Below, piece after piece: positions 35,365 to 49,500 of a DNA stretch of 64,000 nt. Made by a program: the position numbers and the translations under genes. This stretch comes from Styela clava (taxonomy: Eukaryota; Chordata; Ascidiacea; Stolidobranchia; Styelidae). Under the pieces are notes generated by a model. That model was given only the letters and a program-made list of their open reading frames with translations, was not told the origin of the DNA and ran no database searches. The first letter of the stretch is position 1, and each line of letters opens with the position of its first letter. The DNA lies in NCBI RefSeq assembly GCF_964204865.1, contig NC_135251.1:17918001-17982000 (forward strand), given 5' to 3'.

Positions 35365-38300
35365 TTAAGCAGACGTAGAAAACCTTCGTTTAGCAGTGTC
35401 GAATTTTGGACAGATAGGAATCCATTTTGTCCAGTTCCCGTCGGTACTGAAAGGAAGTTGGTAAGCTGCAAGTGATCCTCCTGATGAAGCACTATATTTG
35501 GCATAAAATGTTTCCAGTCCTCGTTCTTTTCTTGTTCCTATTTTGATATAAAGTTATTGAATTAATTTGAAAATTATACACTATTTATAATTATTCGATC
35601 GATGATGACTAGGTAACGGTAATAGTAGTATAAATGTTATCATAAATTAAAATCAATTATTTCTCGTCAGGAATGGCAATATAAGATATTCTCAGTCTTG
35701 AAAAAACATAATTATTATATAACTCCAAAGTCTTATTGTACGCCAGATATTTAATCTACATAATTATCGAAGACTGAACTCGGGCCAAAATCTTTAAAGA
35801 TTTCGAAGCAGAAATGGTCACAGGGTGAAAAATCAAATCAAGCAATTAAATGGCGTTTAACGCGCTTGGCAAGTACCAGTCGGACCTGTGCACCTTCTTT
35901 AAAAAGAATGTCCGGATTTACAGCTCTGCTGCACACTTACCTGGAGCAATATTATCAAGTATAAAACCGGTAATGCCTCCGATAAACATCGGACTGATTA
36001 AGAAAAACCGGACATTTTAATCTGTCCGTTCCAATGACGCTTATAGCAGAAACCATAAACGATACAGTTGTACCTTGGATTATTGGCAATCTAGAGTAAA
36101 CAAAAACGCAGACGTCTTACGTATCTTAATAATATGAATAAATTTAATTAGATTAAATAAAATAATGTTATTTTGTGCGTATGCAAACTTAATCGCTCAT
36201 GTTAAACCAATCGCAAAAATACGAAAATGCGCGTAAATAGGAAAATGCGAATAAGGAATTTCGGACGAACCAACTAGAAAAAATTTAAACATAGCATTAA
36301 TAAAGGTGTCAAATTAGCGGCGTCTTAAAATTGTCTTGCCCCAGACTTATACCATTTTTACAACACTTTTTTATATGTAGTGGTATATATTGTGGGACAA
36401 ATGATTATGTAGGCGTATGGAGTGGAATCACTGCTATGTTACGTGTTAGGATAGTTATAGCGCTTTCTCAGGAAGTTAGAACTTCACATGAAGTGCCAGT
36501 CGCACAATTGGTTAGGTGAGACAGGTGATACAAGTGTGGGACAGGTGGGACAAAATATTACAATTGCCACGAAGGGTTCTGAATATATATGAACTTCTTA
36601 CAAGTAATTTTCATACAATAAAAAATTATTTTATTACTAAAATTCCTGAAGGTTCAACCATATGACTTTCCGTGCAATGTTTGCATAACAAATCAACCAT
36701 TTCGTGCATAATTTCGATTTCACAGACAATTGATTCGATTTTGAATTCTCAATTTTACAGAAAAGAAAAAGTGAATATTAAATACGTTACCTCACACCAA
36801 ACGTAGTTTGCACGAATGTTGAAGTTCCAGCAATAAAGAGAACAGTCCCAATCTGCGCTGTTTTGTAATCGCTTACTGATGGTGAATCATCGGCGCAAAG
36901 TATGGACATGATAATCAATGGAAAAGTTACGATGCTCAAACATAGCATCAGTTGCTAAAAAGTAAAATATTTGGTTGATATATTAGCTATGAATATATTT
37001 GTTGAATTATAAATATGTAAATTTTTTTTATCATTATATGTGAAGTTATTATGTTAGGTATTTTGAATGAGAAAACCAATTTTGTTTCGACAGTACATTT
37101 ACTGATAAGCATGGCCTGCAATCACTAATTGGTCAATTTTACCAAATTCAATTAGAATAAAAATCGGCACATGTTTATTTAGTTTATCTAGAAAAGTTTT
37201 CGAATTATATAAGTTTTTTTTCTTTGAATTAGATTAAAACCTTTTTTCAAATTTCCGATTAAAGAACTTTCAGTTGACAATATTGGCCTCGGGCACAGAG
37301 TCAGATTATAAATTAATAGACCAGAAGTCGTGATTGGAACTTCAGATTGGTCTGTTGCCAATATTGTGTAAAAATTGTTTTCTTACGTAAACATCTCATT
37401 TAATTAACCCACGTCTACAACTTTATCCTAATACCTTGATTTTATGTAGCAAATAATAATACTCATTGAAAGTACTTCGTGGTATTTAAAAACGAACGGT
37501 CCCGTCATGCTGACACGATAATGGCAACAGTATTACGATATTTTACGAACAATAACAAAAAAAAAAGTATTTCGATATTCCAACTAAGAAGAAAAGCTTA
37601 TAAGCATCTATGAATTTGTCATGATCTGTAGCATTCCAGTATCGCTAGGCTTATATATAATTTATTACACCTCTGAAGAAGGGTGTGCAGTTTTCACGCG
37701 AGATTTTACCTGACAATTGCTTGAGGTTTTTTCCAATTCCCATAAAATAAACGAAAACAACTCAATCGTAAAATATATGCAGATAACTATGATTCTGAAT
37801 TTTTATTTTGAAATCAAATTTTACCACACAACAAATCTGCAACTCTTTTTTGAAATAAATGTAGCAATTTTGAAATTATTTTTTTGCATTCTGCTCAATT
37901 AACTACCGATTTATACTGAAACCCTGTCATTTAAAATTGCAAATTCAAGGTACGTACAACGAATTCTGTACTGGGATGGAACACTAATATTTCAAATAAT
38001 ACCATATTTACAGTATAAATATAAAAATTATGTTCATTTGATGTTTTTGACATCATGTCATTTGACCTTCTGCGTGGAACAAATTCTAAAACTACACGAG
38101 ATTAAACTCAAAGCTTAATGTTCAAAAATAAAAAGACGGCGTTTGTGATAAACAAGTATATGCGTGCCAATTATACTTAACGATTACTCGCGACGAAACC
38201 GCTGTAATCAAGTTGAACTGCCAATTCCCAATGTTTTGGAAAGCGAGTTTGTAAAGCCAGTCAAAAGTACTTAAAAGTAGTTTTTAACTAAATGTTGTAT

Positions 38301-39054
38301 ACCAAATACATCTCACATATTGCATAACAACAAAAAGATCCTAACTGAATCATATGCATATCAAAACAATTATTATTTACCTATGTGTGCCCTGTAAATT
38401 TTCATAGCTGACACGCAAAGTTCGAAAAATATTTAACATAATACTGCAGTAATTCGTTAGTTTGGTAATTATTTTGTCGAAAATATGGATACGCAAAATG
38501 TGAACACAATTTTGTATCCTCAAACCGTACTCAACTGATGGATTTTTGATCACGTGTAGGGAATGTATGATACTAATTATTGTCTGAGAAATAAAAAATA
38601 AAATGAGTACGGTTTGCCTGAATTTTATCAAAACATTTGGAACATACAAGTTTTAAATCTCTTCAGTGTGAAATCGATAAAAACTTGATTCGAAAGAAAC
38701 TATAAAATATAAATCGGAAAAGCTACGACATGATTTTAATCGTCTTGGAATAACGTTCTTCAGTTGTAGACAAAAAATGATCAATACAATTATTAAGAAA
38801 AATAATACTGTTTGGAATTCATACTGATATTGTTGTTGTTCTATTAAAATCAAACTTACTTGAAACCCGAATACCATTGCTATGTACCAGGGTGGAGATT
38901 CGTCAACTCGATATAATAAATTTGTATTGAGAGTGTCGTTCTTCTTATCTTCTGTGGATATTTCATCAATAGTCGAGATGTCAATATTTGATTCTACAGT
39001 ATCATCATCAATTTTTCCATTCCCGACTTTCAATTCCACTGATTTGTCATCCAT
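35365..39054 (-). pseudogene. SLC23-like copy with an internal deletion (pseudogene)
   Basis: Tail-to-tail paralogue of the plus-strand SLC23-like gene. Exons on the minus strand: 39054-38860 (65 residues from the ATG, ending [20 protein letters not shown]), 36954-36791 (QLMLCLSIV ... QTTFGVR), 36090-35941 and 35537-35365 ([10 protein letters not shown] ... TKWIPICPKF, stop TAA). The third exon begins as normal exon 3 (LPIIQGTTVSFMVSAI ... RLKCPVF). It then jumps near 35994-36000 to the sequence of the penultimate exon ([19 protein letters not shown]), but in another frame, so translation stops at 35957-35955. All of the transport core between these points is absent. Splice sites are intact, which points to a fairly recent loss. 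It could be transcribed; it cannot encode a normal carrier. An assembly collapse is the main alternative. Confidence 0.8.
38860..39054 (-). CDS. Intact first exon of the deleted SLC23-like copy
   Basis: ATG at 39054-39052 (MDDKSVELKVGNGKIDDD), an acidic cytosolic N-terminus and the conserved [20 protein letters not shown] pre-TM1/TM1 segment, ending in phase 0 at a GTAAG donor. The conserved segment is nearly the same as in the plus-strand copy, while the acidic part differs freely. Confidence 0.75.
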
Positions 39055-41592
39055 TACTTATTGCTTACTGAGAAACTGAAGAAAGATAATACAACTCAAA
39101 TGCATTTGAAAGCAAAAATATTTTTCAAATTATCAAAATGATATCAACTCAAAGCGATTATCTCGATAACCGTATTGCACTACCAAAACTTTCATGTAAT
39201 TGAGATGTAAATGCTTGGAATATTCTGTAAATTTATTAAACCATCGTATTAAACGATATGTTGTGAATTTCTATAATGCTGTTCACTTTTGAAAAAACGA
39301 AAACGCGATGTACCTAAATTACGCCTGCAAAAATCTAGCAAATATGTCGTTGTGGTTTGCGACAATATTCAATTCAATATGTCGAGTCAGTTCTTATTTA
39401 AGCCATCTGGAGAAAAAATGAAAGAGAAAAAAATGACTAAAACTAAGTAAGTTTGAAAAAATTCACAATGACTTGAATAAATTCGAATGAAAATCTTAAA
39501 ATGCCAAATCCAGAGTATGACGTCAGACTTTTTTTTATAACAGGTATGGCGGTAATCTGTTCTGAATTGTTTACAGATGTGTCTACATTTTATCTAAAAA
39601 ATTTCAAAAATTACTTGGCCATTGGAAACAAAACAAGGTGTGTTAGGCGGTTAAACCTGTGTTATTCATTAATTGACATGATAGCAAGTTTCACTCGAAT
39701 ACGAAAACGTTGTCACGGTTGCTAGAAAAAAATTATTTATGTACTCATAGATCACGATTTGTTGGTCATGCACTAAAATTCATTTCCTGGAAAGAAAGCC
39801 TTTGCTGTGTGTTGGTACCATTTACTGTTTTCTGGAGACTTGATGTAGAATTGGATAAATAATATGATTTTAAGTATTCTGTTTCCACCGCCTTTTAATT
39901 CAGTAGTTCGAAATTCCTTTTCGGATTATCAACCCCTATCTCTCACTCACTTGCTGAATCTCTAATTATTCTTTGTGGACTGATTACTGATTCAGTTACT
40001 GAACTTCACTTTATTATTACATTCATTATTTTATTTTGTTGAGCGTTTAGTGATTCATTCAGCTTAGTGATATTTAATGTTTATCATGTCGTATAATAAA
40101 GATGAGTTTGTCGCATTTTTTCGCAGGTAACGTATTTAAATGTAATTTAAATTCCAACATTTACTTTTGTAGTGGGTTTATTTGTGCGTAAATTGATAAG
40201 GTTCTGGGATGAAATTTTTGGATATTCGTAATCTTCACCAAGCAAATTACAGTAAAAATTATTTTCACAACAACAGTTTGTATTACGGGAGCCCAGTGTG
40301 TGAGTACTGTATTCACACAGAAAAGTAATAATACAAACTGAGTGCTTCATGGAAGATTTTTGAGGGATGTAAATCTATCTAACTACGCCACAAACGTAAA
40401 GTTCCTGCATGTGTGTGTTTCTACTTAACTTGGAAGCGGAATGTCAGACAGGGCACATTGCTTTCTTTATTTGCAATCCATTACGTCATTGAGACCGGCG
40501 ACAATTAAGTGGTAACATCATATTTTATCGGCAACAGTAATCTGTGTATAGAAGGTGCGTTGTGAAGCATGACATTCTTTTTTTTTTATGTCTCATTTAT
40601 GTCACAAATAACTATCCTTATCACCACAACTACTCCTTTTGATTCTTAAGTAGATTTGTTTTCAAAATAGATTATTTGTAAGTTGGAATTTCATAGCCTA
40701 AATGAAACATTTTATGGCGAATAAAACATAATTTATCGATTTTTTTTCGTAAGCACCTCTTCCCCTATATCTCATTCATACACCACCTATTATCGTCGAT
40801 TAAATCTTCAAAATTCAAAGTAAATTCTGCTGTTATGACAAGTAGAAACAAATCGGACTGTAAAGCATTACAGAGGCCGACTTTCATTGATTGTAAATAT
40901 TGAAGATGGGCACAAATGGGTTTGCTATTGAACATGAAAGACCTTCGACTTCGTGAGAGGTGTTTTTCATCTTCGTCGTTAAGCTTGCCCGTATCAGACG
41001 AGCGTATCTCGCTTTACTAACTGCTCCGCCAAGCCACTTCGTTATTTGACGCTGTCAAATGCTCCTATAGTCATATTTTGTGAATTAATCACATTGTGAT
41101 AAATAAAAATCATGCAGAAAAGAAGTAGCAGTGATAAGAGTGGGGGCATTGGCCGCTATCACGAAGTCGACTTGAGTTTCATTTAACTAATTCTCGCTAT
41201 AGGAGAAAATGAAGCACGGCTATAGACTGCAATAGAGTAACTGCTGGCAAAAACATTTTAATTTTATTAGGCTTAGCAAACACTCACTTTATATTTCAAT
41301 AATGTCTTATTTTACTTTTTTGTAACTCAAGTTACTCAATTACTACTTCCCGAACAATATTTCTCCAATTCCCCGCCTCCTGTATTATAGTAATTGTTTG
41401 AAAAAAACTGTTCGGAAAGTTTTTTCAGCTTTATCCTATTATCGTACAGAATTCGTGAATCTGTACTTGACACCAATCAACAATAGGTACAGATAAACTG
41501 TGTTGATCGGTGTTAATCAAAACTTGAAAATGTAGATAATCTATAGCGCCATTGGATGTTCTAACATTCGAAAACGGCATTTTAGAATATCC
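39055..41592. other. Spacer; one SINE-like fragment, no gene
   Basis: No supported coding region. Around 40890-41045 the minus strand reads cttggcggagcagttagtaa followed by gcgagatacgctcgtctgat, resembling a tRNA-derived SINE head without a clear B box. Confidence 0.4.
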
Positions 41593-41598
41593 TTTATT
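41593..41598 (-). promoter_or_regulatory. Candidate poly(A) signal of the TSR-Sushi-vWA gene
   Basis: AATAAA on the minus strand about 345 bases after the stop codon at 41944-41942. Confidence 0.35.
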
Positions 41599-41941
41599 TT
41601 GTATTTTAAGACGATTTATATTACAATGTTAATATAATGCTATAGAGTGGATGTAAATATTAAATGAAATTTAGCAATGATTGAAAACATGAAAAAGAAA
41701 ATTTTAAATGATGAAAAAATCACGATTTTTACTATCCCTAATTACTGATTTAAAAATCTAGATATACAAAAATGATATAGTTAGTTGTAGCGAATAAAAT
41801 TAAATGATGCATCAGTCAGCACGAATAAAATGCTTGAAAATTAAGATGAATTTCGCCATTTCCATGCAATAGAATATAATCTTATAGTTTTCGTGATCAA
41901 ACATGACCAAAACAATATTTTTTGTATAAATTATGTTCAAA

Positions 41942-43571
41942 TCATTCTTCTACAACCATCATCCCAGCACGACTGGCGAAACAGACTGCCATTTTGAGTT
42001 GATCCATCACTTCTCCCAGAGTTTCAAATCGCGTAGTAAAGACGTTGGATGAGTATGAAGCAATCTGGTTTAATTCAGTTTTCACTGCCCCTTCTATACC
42101 GATCACAATTACATTTGCTTTCTGCTTCAACTGGACTGCACCACTCTGAACATCGTCTTGAGATTTTCCTAAAAAATAGATTTAAAGTAAATTAGTTTTT
42201 TAGCCTATTATGGAATGGTATTGGCCGAAATGAAATAATAAATCCTATAACGAATCCTATTCATACAGAAACTACGTTCGCCTAAGACGAATTTTAACAT
42301 TGAATAAATAAATAAAATATAATATATATCAATGTCTGATTGCCATATAGCATGACGTACCTTCCACCTGTACTACGATAACAACTGAGGAAGCTAATAT
42401 GAACACACGGTATGCACGTTACGTCCCAAACAATTTTATAAATTTCAATAACCAGAATTGTTTAATATGTTTTGTCCAATCCATTCCAATTTGAAACCCA
42501 AATTGAAAAACAAGAAATTTGATGTTTATTTTATTCCTCGATTTATATCTATTTTGTTACTATAGCTGGAATTTTTTCACAAAAACACTTTCAAAAAATA
42601 CTGTAAAAACATGATAAGTTCTCATTCAGTTCTGGGTCAATTGAAGTAAAATCAAATCAATTTTTCGATATAGTATTCCAGTCCTACGGAAGAATTGACT
42701 ATCTTACCGTCAGTGATCACAATCGATACTTTTGGAATTCCGGGGCGCCCTCCAGCAGATTCAAGGAAGGAATTCGCAGCAGCATACATCAGCGCTTTGC
42801 CTGTTCTTGTACCGGAACCACTATACGGCAATCCATCGATAGCTGAAATTAGAATAGGAAATATATTTATAATAGTGCAAACAAAGGGGCAAATAACAAA
42901 TATTTTAGCTGATGAATGCTTGTCTAATTAGCTAGAGGTAATAAAGAAAGTATTCAGTTAGGATACAGTTTAATATTAGGTGTCTCAAAAAACCACGTAC
43001 CTTCAATTACTTCGGACTTTTCGTCGTAATCCTGGAGCTGGAAAACTTCATTCACATCACGGTTAAACATGATGAGTCCGAACTTAAAGAAAAATTATCA
43101 ATTTATAAATATAATATTTAATCGAAAAGCATACATTAGATAAAAATTTACGCACTAGGGGATAAAAATTATTTGAAAACAAAATTGTTACTGAACGAAA
43201 CACAGCTGGAAACTGATGAAATATATCTTCGTGTTAACTTAGATGTTTTTTCGTTTGTCATATTAAACTATTTAGGCTTGTCATAATCATATCATTCGTC
43301 GGCACATGTATCTAAAGAATGGTTAAAATATTCTCTTTCTCCCATATATCGTTATCAGTAAAACTAGAAGTTTCGCTTTATACGGTTACGTGTAATAATA
43401 TATTGAACTTACCATGGCCGAGTCATAACCAACATTGAACTCAATAATAATATCTTTGATGAACTTTCTGATAGTCTCGAAATTTTGTAATCCGATGCTG
43501 CTGGAGCTATCGACGATGAACACAAGATCAATGAGCGCTTGAGGAGGGCAATTCAATGGAATTTCAATCGG
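41942..43571 (-). CDS. vWA domain 2 and C-terminus (four exons)
   Basis: Exons 43571-43413, 43082-43001, 42842-42708 and 42168-41942. MIDAS is intact: [21 protein letters not shown] and VSIVITDG. The last exon gives [11 protein letters not shown] and a short tail MMVVEE before TGA. Two introns are at the same places as in vWA-1, and there is one more (after VIE, phase 1), which vWA-1 lacks. Confidence 0.88.
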
Positions 43572-46500
43572 CTGTAATATGAAAGATGTAAAGATTTTCA
43601 AGTGTTTTAGCGTACGTCATCGAGCTAAATATCTCTAAACTTCAAGTCTTTCTATTTTTAGTCGTTCGTGGCGCATAAATAGACCACCTCGAAGTCTCTA
43701 AACTATGGCAAGATTTAGTTGTGTCATATCCCGCGTTATGAAATAGACTTTTTGTAATGCATTAAAACCATGCAACATTGAATTTATTTGCATTGTTGTG
43801 AATAATATCAAAAATTTGTACAACAGCTTTTGTAGTATGACTGTCTGTCGTAGATTATAATAGGTATACATTTGACTTATTCATCACAAAAGTATGCTTG
43901 AATTTGTTGTGTAACATTTTATATACCTTCTTTTATTTAGTGAACAGCATTTAGTTCCCGCGAATGAAGATGAGTTAAACAAGACTGCTAATTTCTGTTT
44001 AAATTGTCCATATTCCTTTACTACGGAAGTGCTGAGGAGAAAATCTTGAGACACACCCTTTTTTATAGTTATATTTTATTGTTCATTTTCACTGTATTGA
44101 TATTGTTTCATCTGCCTTTGCAGTTAGAATGGGCGGTAAATTTTGATCATTGTAAATATTTTCATTTTATTATTTGCTCGAATATTTCACTTCATTATAT
44201 GTCCGAATCAATAATTTTTTAACCCTTGTTGTGGAACTACATTTTAGACTGACAACGAATCGTATACAAAGCATTTTTTGTAGTAGTTATGTCTCGTATA
44301 CTGGTATCTGGCATAATTAATATGTGATAAAAATAACTGGAATTCGTATTTAGTGGGATCAAACCGCCCACTTCTTTGATATCTATAGTCGTTAAACCAA
44401 TCATACTGCTTCTCTCAAATGTAACCTTGACATGTTAGATGGAAACTGGTGATCATTAGACTCCCTTACTCGTCGTGAGCATGAATGAATGAACAACACA
44501 GGAAATTAAATTTTATATTTCAAAATTCACCTTCTGTTAGTATTGTTGTTAGTAGAATAATGAAATAAAAATTGAATTTTATATAAAACTATGGAATGGG
44601 TTAGTTGTGTGAGTACAAGGAATGAAAAATATTGCACAGTTTTGGATGCATATGAAAGTGTTCATGACATGCATTTATTTGATTGCTTCAGACAACTCTT
44701 CTGTAAGCGTGATCTCATATGATATGATGACGTGATCGACAAGTCAACCATGCATGACCTAACGTCAGATGATGATGTGAACGTTGTCATGTATTTTTTT
44801 GAGAGTACGACGTTTATCTCTCTCCGTGTTCACCACACAATTCTTGGCTTTGGTTTCTGCTCAGATTAAAAAAAGCTGCAGCATTTCAAAATATTTCAAC
44901 CAACATCTTTTATATAAAAGAAGCAAAAGTTGAACATTATTTTATGTGTTCACTATTCAACCATTTTGTAATGACAACACTTCATTAGGAAAGACTCTAA
45001 AACTCAAAATTTTGGCGACAATTTTCTCGTAATTCCTTTGAATTACCATATATTTGTTTAATATATCTAATTTGGACCCACTTAACTCTTTTATTATGTA
45101 TTTTTAGTTGTATATCTGTATATATATATAAGAGTTTTGTTTTCATACCTGACATAATTTGACTTGATCCGCGATAGTAGAGACAACTTTAGGCAGGGAA
45201 TCGAAATCGGAAACAGTGGTTGCAAAATGTCGATCAGGATCGGAAGCAATATCGTTTATTTCATCAATATTCACATTGCCAATGCCCACTGCAACAATGA
45301 GTGCACCTTCGCTTTTCAGCAAAGTGGACGACTGGCTTACATCATCAAATGAAACACCTGAGAATAAAGGGAAAGGTACATTTGTTTTACTATACTAACC
45401 AAAAATACCAAAAATACTGAGAAAAAATAGACCATGTTTGAATTTTTGGGCATGGCAGAAAAATGAAGAACTGAGAAAGAGGTCGAACAATTTAAACCCT
45501 GGTACATTATAAATGTATATAAATTAGATACTGACTTACCATCAGTAATGACAACAACCACTTTAGGAACTCCAGGTCGTCTGCCAGCTTCAGCTTTGAA
45601 CATGTGATCGTGAGCATATTGGATGGCTTGTCCAGTCATTGTGCCGGATCCATCATAAGGAATATTATCAATCGCATTCAACACCTCATCCAATGTTCTA
45701 TACGAATTCAGATCCCAAAGTTTGGAAACTTCTTTATTGTATCTCAGCGCGCCGACCTGATGTTGACAAACACAATAAAGTATTACTTTTAATTATTTTG
45801 ACATTGTAAATATTCAAAGCAGAACGTATATCATAGTAATTGATAATAAAATATTAAGGTATAAACGTAAGCCTAGCTTTTATTGCGTTGGTATTCGCTT
45901 CCTTTTGTAAGTATCTTTGCTTTTAGTTAGGGCTTATTATTTTATATTGAGTTAACAAGTGTATGAAATTTTAAGAAGTTAAAGTCTTACCAAAGCTGCG
46001 TTTTGTCCGATTCGGAATCTTCTGACAACTTGTTTAATGAAACTTCTAATTACTTTGAAATTCTGTTCTTTAATACTGGAAGAACTATCGATAACGAAAA
46101 CAATATCCGTTTCATCACTGCAACGTTCTGAAATAAAAAAAAAAGAAGATAAATCAGCAAATTCTAGAAAACATTCATCGAATGGTCATTGGATAAATGT
46201 TTGATGTGTTTTAAATTACACCAAACTATTTATACTATATAGGCCAAGGCATAAAAGCGAAAGTGAAACAGTATGTGCTGTGGTAATGAAGTGAATTCTT
46301 TGAGAGTAACGTTTGATAGCATAATATGGAGAATGAAGAGTATTGCCAATATTTCCAAATATTTTATAAGTTTAAATTATTATGAAATTGCTACTACGCA
46401 TTTTTAATAAAATACACAATCATAACTCAATCTCACTAAATCTAAATGGACAGAAAAAATATAATATCCAACTATACAACATTCTTACCTGTACAAGTGG

Positions 46501-49500
46501 GTGGTCCAACCGACCACTCTGCAACGTTCTGAGATTTTTCTTCGCATGTTGAGCTATCAATTCCAACTAATTGGTAATTATCTTCACATGAGAATGTGCA
46601 GATAGATCCAATCTGGGTACTGAGAGTACACGCCACGAAACCGTTGCTTATACCTTGTAATTCCAGGTTGGGAGTACAAGCTGTAGAAAAACATAAAGTA
46701 AATGTCTGATATGATTGCTATATTACTATATATTATGATTATCTTATAAAGTAATATTGATATTACCGTTGCAATCAATGAAAGGACAGTCCGCAACTTC
46801 TGTCGAACTTCCTATGTCACATCCAGCTTCTCCGATTTCTCCATTGATGCAGAGTCGAATTCTAAATCTTTCTGCTTCCCCGCAAGTTCTTGAGCATGCT
46901 CCCCACTCACCCCATTTCGACCAGTAGGAACAAGTCTAAATAATAAAACAATTGTATATTTTTGTTTGGTTTAAATTTTGTATATCAACTAAATGTATTT
47001 CAAGCTCTTACTTCTTGATTACAAACTTCAGTCTGACTATCCGGACCTTGGCAGCCAGATTCACCTGGATTGCCGTGAACACAAAGTCTTCCACGCGATC
47101 TCACTCCAGCACCGCAAGGTTTTGTGCAGCTGCCCCATCCGTCCCAAGGTGACCAGAATGGACATGGTGAGCCTTCGCAATCTTGGTCTTCGCTGACTGG
47201 CCCCTCGCATCCTAGCTGACCAACTTCTCCTCCAACGCACTCTCTTGTGTGGATTCGAATACCGGGCTCGCCACATGTGCCATTGCAAGCACTCCATGCA
47301 CTCCAGGGACCAAATCTTGGACAGACCTGGAGTAGCAAAACGAATAGAAAAAATATCAAAGATGAAAAATAAAACTGTAATTTATTTATGAATTGAGCTC
47401 CAAAATAGGGTAACAATTAATGACAGCGTATAGATAATTTATTTTAAATTTGCTGGAAATCACAATTCTAATTTGAGACAGTTCGTATACCTGTGGATTG
47501 CAGATTTGATTAGCAAACTCCCCGACACCGTCAGTTTCATCACATCCTATGTCGCCGGGAAATCCGTTGATACATTCACGTGATCTTTCTCTCAAGCCAC
47601 CATCACATGATTTACTGCATCCACTCCATGATGTCCAAACTCCCCAGATGGGACATTGCTAGAAATGAAAAAAAATAATGTAAGAATGACCGCTTCAACT
47701 TTCCTGTGAAATATGTTCTTGAATATTACTTAAAGGAAAAATACCAAGACTGTACCTGTGAATTACAATCCATTTCTTCGGAAGTAGGTCCATCGCCACA
47801 TCCTTCTCCTACATCTCCATTGATGCATATTCTTGTATGCCTTTTTTGTCCCCCGCCGCAGGTACTGTTGCATTCAGACCATGTTGACCAACTACTCCAT
47901 TTGGGACAATCATCAAATTCCTAAATGTTACAAACAGTATTGGTTAACAGTGCTTGTTTGAATAAAGTCTTTTAGGAAAAAACGCGAAAAACGAGTCAAC
48001 TATGGTTTATATAAATTACGGTCTCTGTTATTGGAAATCATTTGAAAATAATAAAAAAATGCGTATAATGTTGTACACGTAAAATAAGAATAAAGTTAAT
48101 AAACTATACTTACAGATTCTCCACATATTCCGATTTCTGAATCAGGTCCTGGACACCCGCCAGATCCAGCCATTCCTCCTACGCAAACTCTGAATCTGTT
48201 TCTTTCTCCACCACCGCACGTAGCCGAACATATAGACCACTGTTGCCATGGTCCCCACTCTCCAGTCTCACACATCTGCAATAGCATAATATAATATTAA
48301 TAGAGAGATATGTTTCCCATGATTTTTGTTTTAAAGATAAGTGCTAACGAAGTTTTTAAATTCCATTGACAGTGCTTGGCCGTCAGAGAAATTGCGTAAA
48401 CAGTACCATTTTATTATAATTTTACTTTTGTGGATACCACATTGTCTGTTATAAAATAAATCAATTATTCTATTACCTCTTTTTCACATGATTGTATTTC
48501 TTGCGGATCTCCGATACAATCATCTCCAGTGCTACCGCGAACACATAGCCTCGTCCTCATGACTACACCAGTACCGCACGTTACACTGCATACAGACCAG
48601 GGTGTGTATTCTCCCCATCGAGAACATTCCTAAATGAGAAGAAAAATATTTACCACCATTATTGTTAAAACATAATTGAATTAAAATTATTGTATTGTTG
48701 ATTAGCATTATTTTTTTGGTAATAAAAGTGTAATCACTTACCCCGTTGTTACAGGATTCAGTTTCAAAATCAGATCCAAAACAATCTACTCCTACATCTC
48801 CATTCAAACATTCACGTTCTCTAGATCGATCCCCGTTGCCACATGTAGCACTGCATTCGGACCACGTGGTCCATTCGTCCCAGAACGGACAAGCCTGCGA
48901 GAAAAAGAAATTTGCAAATAAAGAGAAGCGGATATATTAAAAACCCAAAAATGATCCGTAATAGTTGGGAATGGAAGGTAGAATAATTGGCAAGATAAAA
49001 AAAATAATATAGAAAATGAAAACAGGTTTTCCAATGGTTTGTTTTGTAACTCGTTTAAAATTGAAATTGTTGATTGTTTTAGGCAATTGTGCAAGTTAAA
49101 ATGATTGAATGTCTAAGAAAATTAGTTGCTACGCGGTTGGCTGATACGTTGCACCTATTTAGTTTTTTTTTTGAATATCGTCCCATTCGACTGCGAGGTA
49201 GATGAGTTTTGAAATCATACCAATAAAGCACATTGTTCCGAATCAACATCTTCTCCAGCACAGTCAAGTCCAGGTTTTCCGCCTTCGCATGATCGCAACC
49301 TCACTCTTTCTGCAAAGCCACATGTTGCATCACAGTCTGACCATTGCATCCAATTTGCCCAAGAAATGACGGCAAAAATGCATTTCTAAAAATATTATTC
49401 AGGAATGATAATATTAAACTAGCTATTGTATCGGCAGAACCGAAGATGGAAATTTGAGAATAGTAGATAGATAAATCGCAAATCAATCTAATCGTTAGTC

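Noticed and set aside
39501..39725. 74-codon plus-strand frame with two hydrophobic stretches
   Set aside because: Isolated, no splice partners, no family resemblance; the length is within chance for AT-rich spacer.
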